64,000 nt of DNA from Paenibacillus polymyxa (GTDB lineage Bacteria; Bacillota; Bacilli; Paenibacillales; Paenibacillaceae). The translations under genes and the position numbers were made by a program. The notes beneath the pieces were generated by a model. That model was given only the letters and a program-made list of their open reading frames with translations, was not told the origin of the DNA and ran no database searches. The stretch's first letter is position 1, and each line of letters begins with the position of its first letter. The stretch is taken from the NCBI RefSeq assembly GCF_001719045.1, contig NZ_CP015423.1, forward strand, positions 2,874,001 to 2,938,000, written 5' to 3'. This document shows positions 28,780-35,505 of this stretch, one piece after another.

Positions 28780-30438
28780 ATGCAGGAAAATCGCGCCGCT
28801 TCGCGGCTGCTACGGGGTGCTGTCATTTTGACACTGGCAGCAGTAGCGAGCAAGCTGATCGGCACATTGCAAAAAATCCCGCTGCAGAATATCGGCGGCG
28901 ACGGCGTGTTTGGCATTTATAATACGGTTTATCCTTTTTATACGCTATTCATTACCATTGCAGCTGCTGGATTTCCGGCAGCCATATCCAAATTTGTAGC
29001 TGAGTTTGAGGCAGTGGGAAACCGGGCAGCGGGGCAACGTGTTGCTCGGCTATCTTCGCTTGTCTTGGGTGTCTTTGGATTGATCCTGGGCGTGCTGATG
29101 TATACGTGTGCGCCGCTCATTGGTCAATGGATCGACAATGCTCACGTCATTCCGTCGGTGAGGGCGGCGGCGTTTGCCTTTTTGTTCGTGCCGGTTATGG
29201 CGGGATTGAGAGGATATTTTCAAGGTTTGCAAAATATGCTTCCGACTGCTATCTCCCAAGTGACGGAGCAGGCGATACGGGTAAGCGTGATGATTATGCT
29301 GTTGCTGCTCATGCTGTCACAAGGAGCGGGGGCGGATATGATTGCCGCCGGAGCAGTGTTTGGTTCAGCAGCAGGCGGAGCAGCGGGCTTGGTCGTCATG
29401 TTGCTCTATTGGCGAAATCACAGGAAGAGGCCTAGAAGGCAAGGGACGGACATGGCGACAGTGCAAGCACAAACTGGAGAGCTACACCCAGCGGAAAGCA
29501 ACGGTGCCTTGCTAAAGGCGCTGCTGCGTTATGCCTTGCCTGTTTGCCTTGGAGCGCTAGCCGTTCCGTTAATTAGTCTGGTTGACACATTTACCGTACC
29601 TCGATTGTTAAAGCAGGAGGGTTTGGACGATACTGCGGTTATGGTGGCCTTTGGCGTGTATAACCGAGGTCTGCCGCTGGTACAGCTAGTCATGATGTTT
29701 GCCACCACCCTGTCGGCATTATTCATTCCATCGCTGGCTGAGGCGCGGGTGACCGGCGGTACGGAGCTGGCACGTCGCCAGTGCGAGCAATCGCTGCGCT
29801 GGTTTTGGTTACTGGGACTAGCCGCTGCGACAGGCTTGATCGTGCTGGCTGTGCCCGTCAATGTGATGCTGTATGCGGACGACACCGGCAGCGGGGTCAT
29901 GCGCTGGATGGCGCTAACCGCCGTAGGCGGCACGCTCAGCATCATCTCGGCTGCGCTGCTGCAAGGGCTTGGCGCGGTTCGCGCGCCGGCTCTGGCGATG
30001 CTCGCGGCCGCAGTAGCCAAGGCGCTGCTAAACTGGCTGCTCGTGCCGCAGCTAGGCACGGCTGGAGCCGCCATTGCGGGGGCTGTCGCCTATCTGCTGG
30101 CGGCGGTGATCAACATCGTGCTGCTGGCTCGCTTGGTAGGCCTGCGTGGGAGCTGGTCCGCCAGCGTGCTCAAGCCGGCGGCACTGCTTATCGCCCTGGC
30201 TGGTGCGGCCGGGGCGGCGATGTGGGGCACCAGCGCTGTGCTGGGTGCTTTGGGGTGGGCTGCCGGAGGTCGTGCCACGGCAGCCGCGGAGAGCCTGCTG
30301 GGCGTAGCCGCAGGCGCCGTAGTGTTCGTGATCGGCCTCGCACGCTTGAGGCTGATCACGGAAGCCGAGCTTGTGGCGGTGCCCAAGCTCGGACGCCCGC
30401 TGGCAGCCGTGCTGCGCAGGCTGCGTGTACTGACGTAG
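28780..30438 (+). CDS. yabM: YabM/SpoVB-like polysaccharide flippase (MOP superfamily)
   Basis: This 552-residue membrane protein has about 14 hydrophobic segments and belongs to the MurJ/Wzx/SpoVB group of lipid-linked saccharide exporters. The segment IPLQNIGGDGVFGIYNTVYPFY is typical. The family moves lipid-linked cell-wall or spore-cortex precursors; the exact cargo is unknown. The second half (from about 29,750) is much richer in GC and alanine codons than the first half and its neighbours. Confidence 0.88.
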   Translation: MQENRAASRLLRGAVILTLAAVASKLIGTLQKIPLQNIGGDGVFGIYNTVYPFYTLFITIAAAGFPAAISKFVAEFEAVGNRAAGQRVARLSSLVLGVFGLILGVLMYTCAPLIGQWIDNAHVIPSVRAAAFAFLFVPVMAGLRGYFQGLQNMLPTAISQVTEQAIRVSVMIMLLLLMLSQGAGADMIAAGAVFGSAAGGAAGLVVMLLYWRNHRKRPRRQGTDMATVQAQTGELHPAESNGALLKALLRYALPVCLGALAVPLISLVDTFTVPRLLKQEGLDDTAVMVAFGVYNRGLPLVQLVMMFATTLSALFIPSLAEARVTGGTELARRQCEQSLRWFWLLGLAAATGLIVLAVPVNVMLYADDTGSGVMRWMALTAVGGTLSIISAALLQGLGAVRAPALAMLAAAVAKALLNWLLVPQLGTAGAAIAGAVAYLLAAVINIVLLARLVGLRGSWSASVLKPAALLIALAGAAGAAMWGTSAVLGALGWAAGGRATAAAESLLGVAAGAVVFVIGLARLRLITEAELVAVPKLGRPLAAVLRRLRVLT

Positions 30439-30596
30439 CCCAGGCATAGGGCTTAGGGTACGAAAGCGGCACAGCCATTTTATGAGCCTATACAACTTTG
30501 TGGTATAGTAAATGCCAAAGCAAAGGAAGCGGAAGCGGGTTAGGCCGTGTATTTTTTCGAGCATGAACCTTGTTTCTGCGAAACGGAGGATTGAAT

Positions 30597-32096
30597 ATGA
30601 GCGTAACATTAACGGTCGTAGGTCTGGGCTCGGGAGATCCGGATCAGCTTACGATAGGGATATTGAACAAAATGCGGGGCGCTTCAGCGCTCTATCTGCG
30701 GACCAAGGAGCATCCTGCGGTTCAAGTGCTGAATGAGTTTGAAGTGGCTTTTGAGTCGTTTGACAAGGTATATGAGACAAAGGATTCCTTTCCAGAGGTA
30801 TACGAGGAAATTACCAGCCAATTAATTACAACGGCTGCTAAGGCGGCAGACGGAAGCGAAATCGTCTATGCGGTTCCCGGTCACCCGATGGTGGCAGAAG
30901 CAGCGGTGCAGTTGCTTAAGGAGCGTTGTCCTGCGCAAGGGATTGATCTGAACATTCTGGGCGGCGAAAGTTTCCTGGATGAAGCTTTTGTGCGTCTTGG
31001 TTTTGATCCGATTGAGGGTTTCCAGCTGTTGGACGCAGGTACACTGGATGCCAGCTGGCTCCAGCCTCAGCTGCATACGCTGATCGGACAGGTGTATGAC
31101 ACCTTCACGGCATCTGATGTAAAGCTGTGCCTGATGGAGCGATATCCTGACGATTATGAGGTGTATGTCGGTCACGCTCTTGGGGTGGAAGGTGAGGAAG
31201 CGGTGCACAAGGTGCCGCTGTACGAGCTGGATCGAGTAGAGGGCTACGGGAACCTATCCTTGGTATACATACCTCGCAGTGAAGATGAGGCACTGAAACG
31301 GCGTTCTTTTGACCGTCTACACGAGATTGTCGATATTTTACGCAGCCCGGAGGGCTGTCCATGGGATCGTGAACAGACACATCAGTCGATTCGCAAAAAT
31401 CTGATCGAAGAAACGTATGAAGTCATCGAAACGATAGATGAGGACGACCCTGAGCATATGAAGGAAGAACTAGGCGATCTGTTGTTGCAAATTTTGCTGC
31501 ATGCCCAAATGGAAGAGGAAGTCGGAACCTTTAATGTGTATGATGTTATCCAGGGGCTGAATGATAAGCTTATTTTCCGTCATCCACATGTATTTGGTGA
31601 CAATCAAGCGAATGATGCGGAAGAGGCGCTGCAAAACTGGGAGCAGATGAAGGCTGAGGAAAAACGGCTTAAAGGCACGACGGCAGCATACCCTTCCGTA
31701 CTGGATGGGGTTCCACGTGATCTGCCTGCTCTTATGAAATCGTACAAGCTCCAGAAGAAAGCAGCTAAAGTAGGCTTTAACTGGGATAGCATTGAGGGCG
31801 TATTTGATAAATTAGACGAAGAAGTGGCTGAGTTGAAGGAAGCGGTTCGTGAAGGGCATGCCGTGGAAGCCCAGTTGCTGGAGTTAGGCGATGTGTTATT
31901 TGTTGCCGTGAATGCAGCCCGGTTCATGGGAGTAGATCCAGAAGAGGCATTGTCCGCCACCAATCGCAAATTTGTCGACCGTTTCCAGTATATTGAGCAG
32001 AAATTACGCGAGCAGGGGCGTCGTCCCGAAGAAAGCAGCGTAGATGAAATGGAGACTTACTGGCAGGAAGCCAAAAAGCTCCTTGGCAAAGCGTGA
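30597..32096 (+). CDS. mazG: MazG NTP pyrophosphohydrolase fused to tetrapyrrole-methylase-like domain (YabN)
   Basis: This 499-residue fusion has an N-terminal methylase-fold domain of about 230 residues (LTVVGLGSGDPDQL, YAVPGHPMVAEAAV), then two MazG units. The first carries GCPWDREQTHQSIRKNLIEE and EELGDLLLQ, the second LLELGDVLFVAVNAAR. MazG cleaves NTPs to NMP and pyrophosphate and removes damaged nucleotides. The ATG at 30597 follows GGAGGA by 6 bases. The same architecture is found in B. subtilis YabN. Confidence 0.92.
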   Translation: MSVTLTVVGLGSGDPDQLTIGILNKMRGASALYLRTKEHPAVQVLNEFEVAFESFDKVYETKDSFPEVYEEITSQLITTAAKAADGSEIVYAVPGHPMVAEAAVQLLKERCPAQGIDLNILGGESFLDEAFVRLGFDPIEGFQLLDAGTLDASWLQPQLHTLIGQVYDTFTASDVKLCLMERYPDDYEVYVGHALGVEGEEAVHKVPLYELDRVEGYGNLSLVYIPRSEDEALKRRSFDRLHEIVDILRSPEGCPWDREQTHQSIRKNLIEETYEVIETIDEDDPEHMKEELGDLLLQILLHAQMEEEVGTFNVYDVIQGLNDKLIFRHPHVFGDNQANDAEEALQNWEQMKAEEKRLKGTTAAYPSVLDGVPRDLPALMKSYKLQKKAAKVGFNWDSIEGVFDKLDEEVAELKEAVREGHAVEAQLLELGDVLFVAVNAARFMGVDPEEALSATNRKFVDRFQYIEQKLREQGRRPEESSVDEMETYWQEAKKLLGKA

Positions 32097-32429
32097 TTCC
32101 ACACATTCGCTTTTGGCTGCACAGACCAGTAAAATGAGACATATGCAGGGTTGAAAGAAGGCCCAGTTTGAGAAGACTTGCCAATGGACAGAGTTTTGTA
32201 GTAGGATGTTGGCTTAACTGGGGTCGAATAAAAAAACGCCTGTCATTGCAGGATTTTTACGGACAAGCCAGAATAACTTGTAGTAATTCTGAAAATAACT
32301 GTAGCTTATAGTTAAGCGTGTTACAGTGACATTCAGGAGGGCTTCGGCCACAGTTGGACCTCACGTCTGCTCCATAAATGGACATGCAGCGTGATGATTA
32401 TTTTTTGACATTTGGGAGGCTTTTATCTT
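32097..32429. other. mazG-hup intergenic region with structured leader
   Basis: There is no gene. A weak hairpin with a T run (CCTG ... CAGGATTTTT, about 32240-32260) may end mazG transcripts. Nearer hup, bases 32362-32393 form an imperfect stem, CACG/CGTG, CTGC/GCAG, TCCAT/ATGGA, followed by a T-rich run just before the hup ribosome site. I could not assign a convincing promoter. Confidence 0.4.
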
Positions 32430-32702
32430 ATGAACAAGACAGATCTGATCAACAATATTTCCAGCAAAAGCGGTTTGAGCAAACGTGACGTTGAAGCTGT
32501 ATTGAATGGCGTTCTTGGTGAAATTACAGATGCACTTGCTAGCGGTGACAAAGTGCAACTGATCGGCTTTGGTACTTTCGAAACACGCAAGCGTTCCAGC
32601 CGTACAGGCCGCAATCCACAAACCGGTAACACGATTGAAATTCCAGAATCGACCGTTCCTGCTTTTAAAGCCGGTAATAAGCTTAAAGAAGCCGTTAACT
32701 AA
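32430..32702 (+). CDS. hup: HU family DNA-binding protein
   Basis: This 90-residue histone-like protein starts MNKTDLINNISSKSGLSKRD and has the DNA-bending arm GFGTFETRKRSSRTGRNPQTG. It packages and bends DNA without much sequence preference. TGGGAGG precedes the ATG by 10 bases. In B. subtilis the main HU gene is elsewhere; here it precedes rqcP and overlaps it by one base (TAATG). Confidence 0.95.
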   Translation: MNKTDLINNISSKSGLSKRDVEAVLNGVLGEITDALASGDKVQLIGFGTFETRKRSSRTGRNPQTGNTIEIPESTVPAFKAGNKLKEAVN

Positions 32703-32980
32703 TGCGTCTTGATAAATTCTTGAAAGTCTCGCGGCTGATTAAGCGGCGTACGGTAGCCAAGGACGTCTCCGAACAAGGGAGAGTGCTGGTGAACGGACGC
32801 GAAGCCAAGCCGAGCAGTGCGGTCAAAGTAGGCGATGAAATTACCGTCCAGTTTGGCCAGAAGCTGGTGACCGTGCGAGTGGAACGGCTCGCCGACACTA
32901 CACGCAAGGACGAGGCTGCAAGTATGTACACTTTGGTAAAGGAAGAGCCTATTGCCAGGGACAATGGTTTGAACTGGTAA
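32702..32980 (+). CDS. rqcP: RqcP (YabO), S4-domain ribosome quality-control factor
   Basis: This 92-residue protein is almost entirely an S4 RNA-binding domain (MRLDKFLKVSRLIKRRTVAKD, GRVLVNGREAKPSSAVKVGD). In B. subtilis RqcP assists RqcH in adding alanine tails to nascent chains on split 50S subunits. The start overlaps the hup stop in TAATG, so translation is probably coupled. A terminator follows, separating it from yabPQ. Confidence 0.93.
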   Translation: MRLDKFLKVSRLIKRRTVAKDVSEQGRVLVNGREAKPSSAVKVGDEITVQFGQKLVTVRVERLADTTRKDEAASMYTLVKEEPIARDNGLNW

Positions 32981-33012
32981 GCAGACCTCTGATTTTCTCA
33001 TAACTGTACATG

Positions 33013-33052
33013 AAAGCATTCCTTCATTATTTTATGAAGGAGTGCTTTTTTT
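33013..33052 (+). terminator. Intrinsic terminator after rqcP
   Basis: AAAGCA and TCCTTCAT pair with ATGAAGGA and TGCTTT, followed by a T run. Confidence 0.9.
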
Positions 33053-33157
33053 CTTTAATGACGAGTTTTCGTCCATCATATGCTGATTAACAGCAAAAGC
33101 GGTTCTAAATCATACGGCCCCCTTCATAAGCTAAGAACAGAAGGAGGGGTACATGCC

Positions 33158-33442
33158 ATGATTGAACAAGGGAAGTCCAAGCACCATGATCTGCGCATGC
33201 AAAGCCGCAAGCAACTCGATATTTCAGGCGTCAGCAATGTGGAGAGCTTTGACAGTGAAGAATTTTTGCTTCAGACCGAGCTGGGCCATCTCACCATTCG
33301 CGGACAACATTTACATATCAAAAACCTCAGTCTAGAAGAGGGGCTGTTGTCCATTGAAGGTCTGATTACTTCCCTCGTCTACCTGGAGCCCGGGGCCCCG
33401 GCCAAAAACGGAAAAAGCCTATTCGGCAAGATCTTCAAATGA
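33158..33442 (+). CDS. yabP: Sporulation protein YabP
   Basis: This 94-residue protein is of the YabP/YqfC family, beta-rich with a repeated LxI pattern (LGHLTIRGQHLHIKNLSLEEG). In B. subtilis it is a mother-cell protein needed for sporulation. AAGGAGG at 33141-33147 supports the ATG at 33158. CATACGG at 33111-33117 resembles a sigma-E -10, but I found no clear -35. Its stop overlaps yabQ by four bases (ATGA). Confidence 0.9.
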   Translation: MIEQGKSKHHDLRMQSRKQLDISGVSNVESFDSEEFLLQTELGHLTIRGQHLHIKNLSLEEGLLSIEGLITSLVYLEPGAPAKNGKSLFGKIFK

Positions 33443-34017
33443 ACCCTTACACGCAATGGCTGACGTTGACGTGGATGCTGTTGTCGGGCATAGCCATGGG
33501 AGTGGTGTTTGACAGCTACCGGGTGCTGTCCATCCGCTTTCATTTTGCCCGCTGGAGCGTTCATATGTTGGACGTGCTGTACTGGGTGGCCTCGGCTTTG
33601 TTTATTTTCCGTGTGCTATACGCGAGTAATCGCGGTGAGCTGCGGTTTTATGTCTTTTTAGGACTACTTTTGGGGGTTTGGCTCTATTTTTGGGCCTTTA
33701 GTGTTACAACCCAACGTTTTGTGGTAATGTTATTAGAGATAGTTCGCAGACTGACGTTGATCGTGAACAGCATACTGCGCATCCTGATTGTTCTTCCGGT
33801 GTTAGCGCTGTATCGGCTGTTACGCAAGCTGGTCGGATGGACATGGGCACTAATTGTGTTCCTGGGAAGGATGCTGATATACATCCTGATGCCGGTTTGG
33901 AAGCCGATCCTATGGCTGATCGGTCCGCTTAAAGCGCGCTGGAAGACTCCAGAGTTGCTCGTAAAGCTGGGTATCAGACTGAAAAACACAGCGAAAAGAT
34001 GGTTTGGAAGGAGGTAG
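33439..34017 (+). CDS. yabQ: Spore cortex biosynthesis membrane protein YabQ
   Basis: This 192-residue membrane protein has about five hydrophobic segments in the first 160 residues and a basic C-terminus (KNTAKRWFGRR). YabQ localises to the outer forespore membrane in B. subtilis and is required for cortex formation. It is translationally coupled to yabP. divIC begins five bases after its stop, with its ribosome site inside yabQ. Confidence 0.9.
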   Translation: MNPYTQWLTLTWMLLSGIAMGVVFDSYRVLSIRFHFARWSVHMLDVLYWVASALFIFRVLYASNRGELRFYVFLGLLLGVWLYFWAFSVTTQRFVVMLLEIVRRLTLIVNSILRILIVLPVLALYRLLRKLVGWTWALIVFLGRMLIYILMPVWKPILWLIGPLKARWKTPELLVKLGIRLKNTAKRWFGRR

Positions 34018-34021
34018 TATC

Positions 34022-34351
34022 ATGCGTAATTCGTCTGTAGATCGCCATTCATCTTCTACGTCCAAGTCCAACGCGGGCGGGCGCAGGCGAATCATGATTT
34101 GGTTGCTATCGCTTGCCGCCTTTGGTAGTTGGGCAATTTTTACCTTTTTTTCTCAAGGCATGATTATGGCCGATCGAAGTGAACAGCTCACCCAGAAGGA
34201 AAAGCAGAAGCAAGCTGCTACACAAACGGAACAACAGCTTCAAACCGAAGTGAATCGTCTGAAGGACCCTGAGTACATTGGCGAGATTGCCAGAAGCAAG
34301 TACGGTCTTTACAAACCGGAAGAGACGCCAATCATCGGAGATCAAAAATAG
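34022..34351 (+). CDS. divIC: Cell division protein DivIC (FtsB type)
   Basis: This 109-residue protein has a basic cytoplasmic N-terminus, one membrane helix (about residues 26-45), an extracytoplasmic coiled coil rich in Gln/Glu/Lys, and the conserved DPEYIGEIARSKYGLYKPEE end. It partners FtsL and DivIB in the divisome. AAGGAGG lies 7 bases before the ATG at 34022. Confidence 0.93.
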   Translation: MRNSSVDRHSSSTSKSNAGGRRRIMIWLLSLAAFGSWAIFTFFSQGMIMADRSEQLTQKEKQKQAATQTEQQLQTEVNRLKDPEYIGEIARSKYGLYKPEETPIIGDQK

Positions 34352-34375
34352 GAACATTATCGGGCCAATGCTTAG

Positions 34376-34404
34376 TTGACCTTGGTTCCGCCATTTTGTA
34401 TAAT
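34376..34404 (+). promoter_or_regulatory. Sigma-A promoter of yabR
   Basis: TTGACC at 34376-34381, a 17-base spacer, then TATAAT at 34399-34404. Confidence 0.85.
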
Positions 34405-34474
34405 CAAATCACCACAGCGGGATTTTTTTGCAAAAAAATCGGTTGTATATTTTAAGGGAGGATCATTTTATTCT

Positions 34475-34999
34475 ATGGCAATTGAAGTGGGCACCAAGTT
34501 AGAGGGCAAAGTGACAGGCATCACGCATTTTGGAGCATTTGTGGATTTGTCTGGAGGTGTCACGGGTCTCGTTCACATCTCGGAAATCGCCGATAACTAT
34601 GTTAAGGATGTTAACGACCACCTGAAGATTAATGATGTTGTGACGGTGAAAGTCATTAATGTTGACAAAGATGGCAAAATCGGACTTTCCATTAAGCAAA
34701 CGATTGACAAGCCGGCAAGTGAAGCCCGTCCCCCAAGAGCTCCAAGACCGGAGCGTACAGGAGGACCAGGCGGAGGCGACCGTTTCGGCGGTGGAGGTTC
34801 AGGTCCAAGTCAAGGACGCGGTGGTGGTGGCGGTGGTTTCAACCGCGATCGTGGAGGCCGTTCTTTCAAGCCTGCACCGGGTAAACCTTCATTTGAGGAT
34901 AAAATGTCACGCTTCCTGAAAGATAGTGAGGAACGCATTTCGTCGCTGAAAAAGAACACCGAAGGTAAACGCGGAGGACGCGGCGCGAAGCGTGTTTAA
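34475..34999 (+). CDS. yabR: S1-domain RNA-binding protein YabR
   Basis: This 174-residue protein has an N-terminal S1 domain (about residues 5-75: EGKVTGITHFGAFVDL, GLVHISEIADNYVKD) and a long disordered Gly/Arg/Pro-rich tail with RGG-like repeats ending GKRGGRGAKRV. The family is related to general stress protein 13. The ATG at 34475 follows AAGGGAGGA. The frame upstream of it overlaps the promoter and is not coding. Confidence 0.9.
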   Translation: MAIEVGTKLEGKVTGITHFGAFVDLSGGVTGLVHISEIADNYVKDVNDHLKINDVVTVKVINVDKDGKIGLSIKQTIDKPASEARPPRAPRPERTGGPGGGDRFGGGGSGPSQGRGGGGGGFNRDRGGRSFKPAPGKPSFEDKMSRFLKDSEERISSLKKNTEGKRGGRGAKRV

Positions 35000-35032
35000 T
35001 TCACTTTGACAACCGTATCAATCATACACGGA

Positions 35033-35068
35033 AAACCGTACAGTCGAGAGACTGCTACGGTTTTTTTT
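35033..35068 (+). terminator. Intrinsic terminator after yabR
   Basis: AAACCGTA and CAGTC pair with GACTG and TACGGTTT, followed by a T run. Confidence 0.92.
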
Positions 35069-35403
35069 GCGTTCTACCGACAACGGATGCGATAAGCAGC
35101 GATTGTTGGCGCTGAATCCAGTGGTTAGTCGTACGGGCATTTATGAGATTCGCAATTTTGATGAAGAAGAAAAGAGCTTCGATGCTGGAAAGCGGATGTT
35201 TTTTTTGTCGTGAGGACATAATCGTCCGACAAACTCCAACGGTTTTCCGTCTATCTTCTGTGCAAATCGCTAGATTGGACATCAGGATGAACGACATCGA
35301 GAGGTCATATAAGGAGTAGCGGGACGTTTCTTCCATCGGCTTCCATACGGGCGTAGCTTGATGTTCAGAGTGATGCTCTGTCCTTTCGCGCAGAACGTTT
35401 TTT

Positions 35404-35470
35404 TGTCGGAAATTTCTTGGAATAAGACGTGGGGTTCTGACAAACTTTCTCAGTCGTTCCGGTTTAAGAT
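35404..35470 (+). promoter_or_regulatory. Spo0A-dependent-type promoter of spoIIE
   Basis: A -35 like CTGACA (35437-35442) and a -10 like TAAGAT (35465-35470) are separated by 22 bases. Such long spacing is characteristic of the Spo0A-activated spoIIE and spoIIG promoters of B. subtilis. An imperfect 0A box (TTTGTCAGAA on the minus strand) overlaps the -35, and TGTCGGA at 35404-35410 is a second upstream half-site. Confidence 0.65.
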
Positions 35471-35505
35471 AGGAACATCAAATTGATGAATGGGGTGCCT
35501 GACGC

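Larger units (their letters stand above)
35000..35505. other. yabR-spoIIE intergenic region
   Basis: No protein or tRNA gene is seen, although B. subtilis has two tRNA genes here. It contains the yabR terminator, two related segments (around 35200-35235 and 35398-35446) with Spo0A-like half-sites, and the spoIIE promoter. Confidence 0.55.

Noticed and set aside
29781..30449. 222-codon open frame overlapping yabM
   Set aside because: An out-of-phase shadow of the GC-rich half of yabM; Arg/Gly/Ala-rich with no domain and no ribosome site.
32336..32377. AGGAGG followed by a seven-codon mini-frame before hup
   Set aside because: The ribosome site is about 13 bases from a TTG and the peptide has no regulatory codon run.
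34421..34440. Palindrome GATTTTTTTGCAAAAAAATC in the yabR leader
   Set aside because: A simple A/T run pairing; too weak and too close to the start to call an attenuator.
35055..35336. 93-codon minus-strand frame upstream of spoIIE
   Set aside because: It runs into the yabR terminator, lacks a ribosome site and has no recognisable motif.
35069..35400. tRNA genes expected from B. subtilis synteny between yabR and spoIIE
   Set aside because: No cloverleaf arms or GGTTCGAATCC-type T-loop could be found here.
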